Notes under the pieces: model-generated
Databases searched by the model: none
What the model saw: only the letters and a program-made list of their open reading frames with translations
What the model was told of the DNA's origin: nothing
NCBI GenBank assembly: GCA_964023275.1
Contig: OZ029929.1
Coordinates: forward strand, 3,723,844 to 3,787,843
Length of the DNA: 64,000 nucleotides
Source: Norana najaformis
Lineage: Eukaryota > Annelida > Clitellata > Crassiclitellata > Hormogastridae
Direction: 5' to 3'
Shown here: in pieces, positions 48,901-60,487 of the stretch
Layout: each line of letters begins with the position of its first letter
How positions within the stretch are numbered: position 1 is the first letter of the stretch
Program-made: the position numbers and the translations under genes

Positions 48901-49416
48901 AAGGACTTGAGAAGAAGAGAACAAACGGGAGATAGGTCTATAAAGAAAAATAAAATATTAGGCAAGAGAAGAAAGGAGAGTTGAGAGACGCACACTCAAT
49001 AAGTAGTAAAAAGGTATTAATGTCATATATGTATAATAAATGAAGTGGACTTTTTCTAAGTACATATCAAAGCCACTTAAAATTAGGCCTAATATTACTA
49101 TTGTTACAAATACTAATGAAGAATGATAGCAATTACTATTTCAGCCGATTATTGCGGAATAATGTATACAGGCCTAATGCTGACAATTGACAGGTATTAT
49201 TATTTGATATAATATAATAATGTATTAATATGTAATACTATTATTGAATGTGATTATTATATCAAACTATGTTGCAAGATGATACAAATAAAAAATTATT
49301 ATGAATATATTAATAGTTGTAATTGCAATTACATTTGCATAATATTATTACTGTTATCATTATTTGTGAATGTAACATTACGCTGCTTAGTAAGCAAATT
49401 TTAAGCGTGTGTTCGT

Positions 49417-50200
49417 ATGGCAAAGATAGATTCATTATCCTTACGCCAGAGGTTTCCGGACATTCAATTCTGTTCCAAAGTCCGTGATCTTGGGGTTGTT
49501 CTGGACCGGGAACTCCCCTTGACCGATCATGTTAACAGTGTCTCCCGCTCATGCTTCTACCACCTTCGTCAGCTTCGTACCATCCGCCGCTCCCTCTCCT
49601 TTCATGCCGTTACTACTCTAATTGATGCCCTTATCTGCACCAGGGTGGACTTTGGTAACGCTATCTTTGCAGGACTCTCACTTGCCAATATTTCCAAGCT
49701 TCAATCTGTTCTCAATGCTTCTGCCCGTCTTATTGGAGGCGTCCCCAGGTATGGCCATATAACTTCCTTTATAGGGGACACTCTACACTGGCTTCCCATT
49801 CAGCAGCGTATCCAGTTCAAGATCCTAACGCTTATGCGTAATTGTCTTGTTGGCTCTGCCCCATCATATCTTAAGGACTTCTGCATTTCGGTCTCCTTGG
49901 TTCCAGGCCGTAGCACTCTCCGGTCGGCCTCCCTTGGACTTCTGACTGTTCCTTGTATGCGCACTGCTACAGCGCAGTCTAGAAGCTTTGCCTATGTTGG
50001 ACCCAATAGCTGGAATCGCCTTTCCCGAGAGCTCCGGCTAGTATTCCTCAGTTTGTCTCTTCCGCAGTTTCGCAAGCGCCTGAAGTCTGTATTATTTGTC
50101 AGTGGTCTCACTGGTTCGGGTCGGGAGCGCTTCTGATGAGTCTATTCTTGAAGTGGCGCTTTATAAATGTCAGATTACAATTACAATTACAATTACAACT
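49417..50200 (+). mobile_element. CR1/L2-type LINE C-terminal part with tail
   Basis: A 239-codon open frame encodes the region after the RT: KVRDLGVVLDRELPLTDHV, LTNASARLIGG-like block (LQSVLNASARLIGGVPRYGH), [16 protein letters not shown] and the end block RSFAYVGPNSWNRLS. It ends GSGRERF. The 3' UTR is very short, with GTGGCGCTTTATAAATG, and a tail of ATTACA repeats (50164-50196). The RT itself is absent. The intact frame and fresh tail suggest a recent, 5'-truncated insertion. It is the sister family of the dead copy at 15360-17110. Confidence 0.9.
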
Positions 50201-50349
50201 TAACCATCCCTTTTATTGGCCTTTCTTTCCCCCGAAAACCTCATGGCTTGGTCATATATTACTGTTGACTTTAAACTTGGAGATTCCAAAAGCAAAAATA
50301 TTGACCATCCTGAAATGGTAAAGCAGTTGACGCTAAAATTGTTGCATAA

Positions 50350-51160
50350 TTATCATTATTGTATGAAAATGTTCATAAAACCTCTAAACAGGTTGGGTCT
50401 AAGGTGAATGAAATAGTTGGTGCTGCATTCAGTATTCCCAGATTAAAGATAGAAAGGAAAATCAGGATTTGTAAATCCAGTGTTTATTCAGCTGAAATGA
50501 CTGCCATTCTGGAGGCATTTAGCAGTGTTCTTACTTCTCTTAAAACTGGCTAATCCCAGTCTAGACCTACACTCCTTAGTGAATCATTAAATATCTTAAA
50601 ATATTAGACTTAGTACCGTTACCCTAATTTGGATACCCAGTCATGTTGGTATCGATGGAAATGAATCAGCTGACCTCCTAGCCTAAGAAGCACTTAATTA
50701 AATAATACATAAAGTCTATTAGTTACCTGGAGCTAAAAGAAGTGTATGCACTGATTGAACTGTATATTTTGAATAAATGACAATTGGAATATAGTAAAAA
50801 TCCTAAAGGAAATTTTTTTAAATCATTGTATCCATTGGTGGATAATTCTGTAAAATATACCGATCATAATAAGCGTAAAGAGATCTAATTGACTAGTCTT
50901 AGATTAGGTCTGTTAATCTGAATGCCAGACTATTTAAAATGAAAATTCTTCCAACTGGTCTTTGCACCGCTTGTAATGTAAAGGAGGATATTTTTAATCT
51001 GATATTAAACTGATAAAAAGAGAGCATTTCAAGAAAGCTTCGAGATAATTATGTAGCAAACCAGTTGGATTTTACTGTTAAACACATTTTTTGCCATCCC
51101 AACTTGCAAACTGAAAAATATGGGCAGTGGTGGTCGCATCCTGTAAATATATATATATAG
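50350..51160 (+). mobile_element. LINE relic with RNase H domain
   Basis: In shifting frames the plus strand reads VGAAFSIPRLKIERKIRICK, SSVYSAEMTAILEAFSSVL, and then TLIWIPSHVGIDGNESADLL at about 50620-50685. These are the successive blocks of a retroelement RNase H (including the H-V-G-I-x-G-N-x-x-A-D block). The later sequence includes GLCTACNVKEDIFNLI near 50950. This domain marks I/Jockey-type LINEs. It has several frame changes. Confidence 0.8.
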
Positions 51161-51418
51161 GCCTGAGTGCAGTGTATCTTAAATAATTCGAAAATGCATT
51201 ATCTAGACTTCTGAGCTGTATATCGGTTTGGTTGATTTCTGTTGTTTAAAATATATGCAATAAGTGTAGACTGATTTTTTGTTTGCACTTCGTTTTTAAA
51301 TATTAAAATTTGGCTGACTGTTCTATTGATACAAAATTGTAATCATTGTGTGTCTATTTGGATTAGAACATACACTGAAGCAGAGTCTCGTGACTAACAG
51401 ACGGGGTGGGTTATAAAA
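51161..51418. other. Nothing recognised
   Basis: AT-rich sequence upstream of the ankyrin/Mab-21 relic. Confidence 0.3.
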
Positions 51419-51439
51419 TTGGTGGGAGGGTTGGGCGGG

Positions 51440-54412
51440 GTTCTGTTGCGCGACGCTGATTTCGGTGATTGGCTGACGAAACTGATTCTTATGTCTGTAA
51501 ATGCACTCAATAACCGGTATAAATGGGCGCAAACAAACACGCTTCTAGAGCTAATGAGAGAATCAGAAGGACCCACTGCACTCGAACTGGCAGCGCTTTA
51601 CGTCCAATCGAAAATGGTTGAGATATTGCTCGATACAAACCAAGGCGTATATTCAGAGGAACATCTTACAGACAGGTTTCATTGCATTATATCCTAAATT
51701 GAGTGATGCTCTTTATGATACTATCAAATGCAAAAATGCTGCAAAAATCGCAGAAGTTCTTGCAAATTCGGACAGATTCAATGTAAACTATCCGGGCAGG
51801 CTATTAAATACTCCACGGTGTTCAAAATATGCTCTAAATGGTTTCGCGATCACCTTTTTAGAAAGTCAAGAAAGCCACATTTCCAGATTCAAACCATTGA
51901 CGATATAACAAAATTGCTGTAACTGTAATTTGAAATTTGTATAGCGCCTGTTCAAGATAAACTCCTCAGAGGCGCTCTCTGCGCTAACGATGTTAAATGT
52001 CATTAAGAACGGAACATTCGTCCACGAGTAAACATTGGTCAGAAAACTAGAAGAGTCACCAGTGGCACTTAATAACTGGTATAAATGCTGCTGGAGAAAG
52101 GCGCAGATTTCAACATAAAAAAATTCTCATGGCAAAACGGTTTGATCATTGCTTCCCAAAATGGCTGTCATCACGCCGTTCAAATCTTGCTCGACTGGGA
52201 GCAGAAATCGAGAATGAAACACGATATGGACGCAAGAGATCATTATGGAGCAACTGCTTTGATTAAAGCGGCTGGAGGGCATCATGTCGAATTAGTGCAG
52301 CTGCTGCTGAACAATAAAGCGTCCGTGAATCCATTTAGGAACTGGTTAGATCTGCATTTCTTCTGCAAGGGGCTTCAAACGGAGAAATATCGAATCAACA
52401 ATTTTCTTCAGATTAACGATTGGAGGGATGCCTATGAATCGCAATCCATTGGACACAAAAAATTACTCGATGTAAAGAACAAGTGGTTAAATTGTTGTTA
52501 AGCGTTGCCCAAACAAATGTGAATGCCATGAACTTCACAGGACACATACCACTTGATTTGGCAGTGAAGTCTTTCAACCGAAAGAATTTGGGAACTTTCA
52601 AGGAACCGCGGCGCTATTCGAAAACTACGAGATCAAGTACCCTTGAGTCAACTCGTCATCTCTCCTGTTCGCAAAGCAGAACAGGAGCATGAGATTCGAC
52701 TTTTAAAAAGAGAATTTCAGGCATTTAGCTACTGTAATAGATGACAAGGGAAGAACTTCTCTTCACTACATTGCTAAGGAATATCGCGAGGTAGCAAGGG
52801 TGCTACTAGAATTGGGCTGTAGCGTAAATGCAACTGACATTTACGGCAAAACCCCTTTACATTACGAAGAAAACAATGAACATTGTAATTTGCTTCTTAA
52901 TTGTGGAGCTGAAGAAAATATAAAAGACATACACGGATATACTTCTGGAGAACTTAAGGAACTACGAGACCGGGTGACAAGCAACGAAAAGTACGAAGTG
53001 GAATTGCCAATCAGAATGAGCACGCTTGGCACATTCAGGAAGCTAAACGCTAATCATTTGACAGAATTAACGAAGCAAAAACTGGCTGACACGATTAAAA
53101 TTTACTCCCAATCATCTTCAGGTCAAGATTCGTCGGAAGAATTCGTTTGGAGGATGTAGGTCCACAACGAATTTCTTCGCCTTTACAGACGCGTAAGCCA
53201 ACTTCAAACACCACTACAACATTTCATGGACCGTTTGGCTCAGCATAAAGGAAAAGGAGTGGCGATTTGTGTGTCAGCCGATTTTATTCGGAAGCGCCGA
53301 CGAAGAAACAAAAGCTGACGTTTCAGCAGACTTCGACTATGACTTGAAACTGACTCAATTTAGCCAACTTTGCGAAATATTTCCTCGTCCGTTGAGTCTT
53401 GAAGGCTACTTTCAACTGAAACGAAAGTCAAAAGACGATGCCAAGAGTAGGAATGACGAGGTCTTTGACTGGTTCTTCCACTCAGATCAGTGTCTGCTGA
53501 CTCATGAAGTCAATTCTAGATTCCAGATTATTCTCGAAGAAGTCTTAAACGACCCTAATTTCTGGAAACATGACGATCTGTTCAAGTGGATTGTAACAGG
53601 TGAAGACGAAAAGAAATATGAAAGGCCAGCTTCATCCCACTGACGATGGTGACTCTCTCTTTGTCAGCATATCAATTGACGTCGTTGCTTGTGTTCATGT
53701 GTCTGGTTTGTAGCCAAGAGACCTGCTGCCAGTAGGTATCGGTCCTGCGGTGAAAACAGACGTTTGTACACTGGTCTTTGATCGGCCACGCTTTGATCGT
53801 TCCAACCCAAATATCGCTCAATTCCTCTCTTCCGAAACATTTGCTAGAATTCATTTGCATCGGTTTGAAGTCGAATCATCAAAGAAAGTTCGCCTTTAAT
53901 AAAGGCAGCGTACATACTTTGCAAAAAGATACTTTCCGATCAATTCAAAACTTCTTATCAACTGAAGACTTCTCTATTGCATGGAGGCTCTCAATGGCAG
54001 AAATGGAAGTGAAACACGAAACGAAGACAAATTTACGCGAACGGAACTCGCCTTCTGGATCGAGAGGATCCTGTTTTGCTTCACGGAGTTTTCTCGACAT
54101 GACGTTTATCTCTGTTACCTAATGCCATCATTCAGACAGGAATTGCATCAACTGTTAGGTGACTGTTGTTCTTTGCAGTCCATCGAAGAGGATGAGGTTA
54201 AAACTCCTTCAGACATTAAGTTGCCCTTCTACTACTCTGCAGTATATGACATTTATCTGGCCCTTTGTCGAGATGACGTCTCAACAGATATACCTATAAT
54301 CCAAGGGAATGACGACTACGCCTGGTTGTATGCGAATTATGACCCAATATGGAAACACTTTTATATGGAAGAATTTATTAGAAAGCTATCTTCACGTAGT
54401 TTCAGGCAATGA
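51440..54412 (+). pseudogene. Ankyrin repeat - Mab-21/cGAS-like nucleotidyltransferase, broken gene
   Basis: Ankyrin-type repeats are read at 51500-52960 (for example EGPTALELAALYVQSKMVEI, YGATALIKAAGGHHVELVQ, NAMNFTGHIPLDLAV, KGRTSLHYIAKEYREVARVL, IYGKTPLHY). A Mab-21/cGAS-like domain follows. It has FGSADEETK then SADFDYDLKL (53290-53352; the G-S and D-x-D catalytic blocks), FSQLCEI, SISIDVVACVHV (about 53660-53700; the third catalytic Asp), and AWRLSMAEMEV near 53985. Such enzymes make nucleotide second messengers in animal innate immunity (cGAS, cGLRs); many relatives have no known activity. At least seven changes of frame and some stops, with no splice sites at the joins, argue for a pseudogene. 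A LINE 3' end is inserted at about 51914-52075. The absence of introns over ~3 kb suggests either a retrocopy or an intronless parent. Function in life is inference. Confidence 0.78.
51914..52075 (-). mobile_element. CR1/L2 LINE 3' end inserted in the pseudogene
   Basis: Plus-strand TGTAATTTGAAATTTGTATA, GCGCCTGTTC and AACTCCTCAGAGGCGCTC are the reverse complement of the 3' end at 63115-63260. Ankyrin-like coding ends just before it and resumes just after it. Confidence 0.7.
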
Positions 54413-57400
54413 ATGTTATCCTGTGGTGACATGTGATGTCAGTAGCAAAGTGACGAATTTGGATATGTGTTTCTCTGTTTCATCTTTTGGAGCGTTGTTG
54501 GTTCTTACCTTGGCTTTTTTGAAGTTTCTGGCAACTTCTCGATGAAATTTTATAGGCAGTCGATCTAATCAGAGCTCATCAAATTGTGATTTTAATTCTT
54601 TTCATACATCTATATAGTGCAGCTTTAAAAGAAACAATTTACAGGCGCTGTTTATAGCCCACTCGTATTAGAATCATCACTGCCATGATGTCGGACAAAT
54701 TTCCGAAAATTGGGGAGAGCGTTGGTGTAAAGCAAGACGCGAGTTTTTATTGTAGCATCCCTTATGGATGTAGGATTAGCAGGAAACTGTTCGAATTCGA
54801 TGCTTCTATGCACGCAAACCTTTTAGTATTCGGGTAAACGAGAAGAATATTATTGCCATGCAAATTGGCTAAACGACTTATGTAGTAAGAAATATAATAT
54901 GGCTTCATAACAATAAATATTCCGAGCCAAATTTCTTAACAATTCGTGTAATTCGGAACCGTATGCTGTCTAAAATGGAGGCTGACACTTAAACAGATGT
55001 AGCCTAACACAAAGCATCTGATGCGTAGAAAATGAAAGCAGAGACCAAGTGAGCATCAAAGGCCTTATAAGGGCGCATTTTCGCAGCTAGGCGCCGACTT
55101 CTAGGCTATGCATGCCCGAGACAAGTCTTAGCGTACTGCTTAACCTTTATTTTTGGATAACATCGATGCACAGCATCTGCTGGATCCGAGTCGACTGCGG
55201 GAAAAAAACAGCGCAAGAAATGACGTCATCATCAGTAGCGTTTCCGTTTCTACGACTCTGTCTGCCGCTTTTATCTTGGGCTCGTATTCATGCAGTGTGT
55301 AGCCCAAAGTTCAGCGGATCCGCCTCTATCGTCCGGGTTCATGTAATCGGTTAATAACGTATTTTTACAGGAATAAAAATTAGTATCTGCTACTAGCAGG
55401 CAGCGTTTCTTAGCTAACAGATTTCTCCATTTCTTTTCTGATAGGATCCCCGTAATCTGGTGCACTTATTCAAACACTGATTAAAACATTGCTGGTCTCC
55501 ACCTGTTTTAAGCTCACTCAAACAGCAACTGTATTTGTAATTCATATTCTCGTTCTCTTGCCTTCTAACAATCAGTGTGCTTTTGACTTAATTCCAACCG
55601 CTCTCTGAAGTTCTCGACTCGTTTATTTTTCACATGTTAACTTCTCCCTTAATGAAGACCGCTTTCCTTCTCGCAACCCTTTGATCTACCAATCGTAAGT
55701 TAAGAAGAAATGCATTTCTTTAGTTACAATTTAATTTCTACCCTGAAGTTTGTCTCTAAGGCCCTTTAATATGCTGTTGTTCAGCGGCTCAACTGTCATC
55801 TGGCATCAATTACCGTCAATCAAAACATACTTCTCCTTGAACATTGGTTTTGGCTTTCGGGCCTCTCTCTGAGCTGGACTGCGACTGACCTTTCCCCTTG
55901 CACTCAGACAATTCACATTACTGCAGTAATGCACTCGGCACCGCCTGTGGAAGGAAATTGTTGTCTATGCACGTAGACTACTCACAGTAATGGATCCATG
56001 ATGTTTTTACTTCGGATGTGCACTCAAAATCTAGCAATACCTTAATGTGCTAAAAAAACACCGATTTATTTTGTATCCTTTAACAAAAGCAGATAAATTC
56101 AACAACAAAAAACGTAATTTTTAGGCTTTTTCATATAAATAACTGATCAAATTTGTTTAACGAATGAATTTATTACTCGTTAATTGGAAGTAAAAGGTCT
56201 ACGTTTTCTCGTCTTATAAAAAAGTAACTGTTTGCACATAGGAGCAGGTTTCACCTTGGCAGCAACGCCATGTCGATATATCAATATTTTAAAGCCAGCT
56301 GTCCGTGATTAAACTCGGCTTAGTCCCTTTTACTTGTCGTAAGCCTTAACTCAGTCAGCATCAGCCGTTCACATACGGTCTTAATATTGTTTTAACTCCT
56401 GGCCTACTTATGTAGACGAAAGCCTATATGTATTTATAATTACTGACGTGCAGTCGAAATTAGGTAAAAACGGAACTTCTTACTGGCATATAAAACTGTT
56501 CCATCTAATTTTTATCGTGCGCGCACTGACCTAGCGCGTGGGCGGTAACATATTGGACCTGCGCTCTGGTCCGTGCAGTTTAACATCTATTAGGCCTAAA
56601 CTAAAAGGCTGTAAAAAAACTAAGCACAGGTTAAACTTAAGTTTGCCTATTATTTGTTTAAATTATACGATTGCTAACAAGGTTTCACAAGATCCACCCT
56701 GATTTCTTGCTGTTACCCTATAACAAGCTGCACAGCTGATTTCTTGGACAACCTGAAAATGTATCTTTTATCTACATTCCTACGTTTTTAACTGAATCGA
56801 CAAACATTTTGTCCCTTCGTTTACCAATGGTGACATCGCCTTGAGCGTTGGCTTTCTCGCACGTATTGCAAACAACGTCGTCAAAATTGTGACGCTACGT
56901 AAAAACTTCCTTTAACGTAATGGTTTGCTTTGTATTCAACGACGACACTCATTCATTGTCCATATAGTCTATTCATTTAGCCACTCTGTCTTAACTCGTT
57001 CGCAAATTCTAGTTCTAGCCAAAAAGCCGCCATCGGATTATTTCCATTTGCCATTTTATTTAATCGCAAGCGCTCGAATGTTGAGAGTGAAAACTTGTAG
57101 ACCTATCCCGTCAAGTACACGTACTCTATAAGGTTTATATAGGCCTACGAACTATATTTTATGCTGTTGTTTTTAGGAGCAATAAATAAAATGAAGTGAA
57201 ATTAAATTTATTTTGACCTGCATACTGAAACTAAAGTCGCTAAAAGTCTTTCTATATTACACTTGTAATAATTTCAACACTGTGGAACTTAGTCGACGGC
57301 GGACCATTCAGTATATTTATACACCCGTGCAAAACGCTAAGTTATGAGAAGGAACGTTTCTTCTTAAGCTAGAGAATAGCATATACATGTGACTACGTTT

Positions 57401-59265
57401 ATTTAAGTTCAAGAGCAATTAATTAAAGCGTGAACCATTGTGACAAGATACATAATTCTTCATGCAACAAACAAGATATAGGTCTATATATTGCGATTAG
57501 TGTGACAAAATCTTTAGATAAGTATGAACAGTTGCCATCAGTATATCTTTCCTCTAACTTCATTTGCTTCAACAACGTCAACAAAGTCTAGTATTTCCGT
57601 ACAAGTTAAATGTTTTCCTGCCTCCTGTACATTTAATCTTAATGATTAACACTTACAAATCATGCACATTTAATCTTAACGATTAACACTTACAAATCAT
57701 GCACAACATTTACCAGATGACAAGTTAATAAGAAATATGCGATTATTAGATATAACAAGTTGATCTCCAGATCTGGATCAGGAGTAATTGATCGGCTCCA
57801 TGGTGCTTCACTTAAATGCACTACCAGGCTACAAGCATCATATTGCAACACTAGGCGGCGAGCTTCTTCCATTCTAAATACATAGGCCCACATCTTCTGG
57901 CTGGACACAGCACCCAGGCCAACGGAGTGATTGGTATCTCAACTTAGGCAAGGTAAACAATCGTTCTTGTACCACATGTCCCTTTCAGCCATCCTTAAAG
58001 GCGTGGTCCTAGGCTTGGAGAACACGGCACGAACTGGTACATCTTCTCTTGACTTTGGTTGCATTGTCACATGACTCAAGAACAAGATGAAGAACAAGTT
58101 TACATGACGCATCCAGGTAGGAACCTCAGTCGTAGAGGTTAAAGAGAAACGCATTAGAGATTGGCCATTATGCCACCAAAGCACTGATCATGTTACTCCA
58201 TTTGCAGAATTATAAAATAATATGCTTCACTCTCACATAACCATTCTCACATTTAATTTTTTCAACAACTTGCCTTCTATTTAAATTTTAATGTCCAACT
58301 CTGCCTTCCTAACACACAATTTGCCTTTCAGGTATATAGAGCGTGACAGCGATATATGCACATACATATATATACATATATATAATATATGTGTATGTTA
58401 TGTATATATGAATGTTTTTGCTAATAAACGTGTTTTTCCATTTACTCAGCTTTACTGACGTGCTCGAATTTATGACTTACGACTGGCCCACTCATAGGCT
58501 ATGCATCTTGGATCTATTTAAAATGCTGGGTCTCCATAATTAATATATCCATTTGTATATATATAGCACCGATAATAACCGAGGTATACGCAATTCTCCA
58601 AACAGCGGAGGGACTGCATGACCAGGATTTGTGCACGCCAATGCATAAGCTTATATCAGCAAATCACCTTATATTCACTTCTTTGTGTCTTAGATATTTG
58701 AGAAACTTGTACAGTTGTTAACACCAACTGTATTGTTCTGCTGCGAAGGTACGACCTCAAATCAGAACGATTTCAAGCCAGAAGCCATAAATATAGGCCT
58801 ACATGCAAACGCGTTTAATTAAATGCTTTTCTAAATCGTTGCCTTTTAGGGGTAGCTACCTGTGCCCTAATAGAATTTAAATAGAGCAAATAATAAAGAT
58901 TCCATACACATTAATTTAAAATCAAGTTTATGCCAGTCATGTTTAACTTATAACATTTTCTTCTACCTTCTGCAATATATCAACATACTCTCTATAATAA
59001 CAGGAAATCGGTCAGCTAAAACGTTATATGAATAAGAAGTTTATAGCAATACGAAGAGTTAATGTCTAGCGTGGGCTTATTCATTTCAACAAATAAGCTG
59101 ATACTCTCTTGAAAGCTTCTAAAAATGCAATCTTCTAACGATTGAAATAGATTTATAGATATTCAAAGTAGATTTATATCCCGTCCTTATCCCTTCAATG
59201 TGCGTGGCACAACCTTCTAACCAAAGCCCTCTTAAACTCAGTGTTGAAGATATTCAACGACGAAT
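54413..59265. other. Long stretch without recognised genes
   Basis: The minus strand at 58184-57939 and 57908-57690 has adjacent open frames of 81 and 72 codons (including SQKMWAYVFRMEEARRL and HNGQSLMRFSLTST) that look mildly coding, but I recognise no family. AT repeats lie at 58365-58408. No tRNA, rRNA or other element was recognised. The palindrome TAGGCCTA occurs at 56591, 57140 and 58794. Confidence 0.4.
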
Positions 59266-59269
59266 CAAT

Positions 59270-60487
59270 TCAGAGCAACTGATCTTCATTTCGGACATCG
59301 AGAGTTGAACGGCTCTCGATGGCTTCCAGTGATAGGGTGATGTTCTCGTTTTCTTCAAGGTTTCTGTAGCAGATTATTCTTTGGCAACACTTACCACGCA
59401 TCAAAGACCTCAGTTCCTGTCGCATATGGGTAATGATAGTAAAACATAACACTGGTACGACAATAAGGTGAGCACGCGCAATAAATTCCAATAGGAAAGA
59501 TAGCTTCCGTGAAATGATAAAGATAATGATTTCATGATATTGAAAATCTTGGAGTAGTTTATAACAGACCGTCGGAAACTGGGAGATGAAGACGGAGGCA
59601 GCGATAAACACCGACGCTCTTGTGAAGTCTTCATGGTTGGACGAGGAAGAGAAGACTTCGACTCTTGTGAAATCGTCATCGCCGGCCGGTATAGAGGCGA
59701 TTGCAGCGATTTGCTTCCGTCGTGCGCAGAGAATCATCATCGAAAGAACCGGTATAACGACGGCAATGGGAAAGTAGAAAAGTAGGCACTTGAAGACAAA
59801 CTCCCATTGACTGAATGTGCCAACCCACTCATCCGTTTCACTACAAAACCTGAAAGTACGATCGTAGTACGTCGACGTATTGTACGCGAAATACAGAAGA
59901 CGCCATAGATTCATCACAACAAAGACGCCAGAAAACACACCGACAACAACCTTTGATCCGCGAACTGTGCAGTAATTTGAGGCAAGAGTGTTGAATCTGG
60001 CTCCCTGCGCCAGTTGAAACCTCAAGTAAACATCAAGGAGCAGACCGACCAGGAACATGCCCGTGGAAATCTCTAAATGTAGCAGAAAATTCCAAAATTT
60101 GCAAAATATGTCAGAGGTGTGCTGGATGTGGTAGTAATGTCCAAAAATCGAAATCCACTCAGGAATGTCGACGGCTGTTACTATAAGGAGCTTTCCAGCA
60201 AGGATTGCCAACAGGTGAATGTATCCTTCGTGTTGAATCCAGAGTCGACGTCTTATCAGAAGAGTAATGGCCAATATGTTGACGAATCCACCGATAATAA
60301 TGCAAATCATGCGGACAGACTCCTCCATGATTTGCTTGTTGCTTACGCTTTCCCTCGGTGCTTCCAGAAAGTCCCAAAGAGAGAGGTGTTTGTGTTTATT
60401 CATTTCGTCAACATTTGTTATGTCAACTGCCGTTTTATCATTCACATTGCTCATGATTAAGGATGAATAAGTCAGTAAACTTCTCAC
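59270..60487 (-). CDS. Orphan rhodopsin-like (class A) GPCR, 405 aa, single exon
   Basis: This is an uninterrupted receptor gene. Seven hydrophobic segments are seen at residues ~58-79 (TM1, with GGFVNILAI carrying the conserved Asn70), ~89-110 (TM2), ~127-151 (TM3), ~179-203 (TM4), ~229-254 (TM5), ~291-312 (TM6) and ~333-352 (TM7). Cys129 at the top of TM3 and Cys215 in the second outer loop fit the usual disulphide. The DRY motif is replaced by DVYLRF (Asp152), and the NPxxY motif of TM7 is not recognisable (VPVLCFTIITH), so it is a divergent receptor. Loop 3 is Ser-rich, and the tail has a Cys pair (KCCQR) that could be palmitoylated. N-glycosylation is possible at Asn203 (NTS), near the outer end of TM4. 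The ligand is unknown; peptide-type receptors are one possibility. Met1, Met12 or Met29 could be the start. It would act in the plasma membrane through G proteins. Confidence 0.85.
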   Translation of the reverse strand: MRSLLTYSSLIMSNVNDKTAVDITNVDEMNKHKHLSLWDFLEAPRESVSNKQIMEESVRMICIIIGGFVNILAITLLIRRRLWIQHEGYIHLLAILAGKLLIVTAVDIPEWISIFGHYYHIQHTSDIFCKFWNFLLHLEISTGMFLVGLLLDVYLRFQLAQGARFNTLASNYCTVRGSKVVVGVFSGVFVVMNLWRLLYFAYNTSTYYDRTFRFCSETDEWVGTFSQWEFVFKCLLFYFPIAVVIPVLSMMILCARRKQIAAIASIPAGDDDFTRVEVFSSSSNHEDFTRASVFIAASVFISQFPTVCYKLLQDFQYHEIIIFIISRKLSFLLEFIARAHLIVVPVLCFTIITHMRQELRSLMRGKCCQRIICYRNLEENENITLSLEAIESRSTLDVRNEDQLL

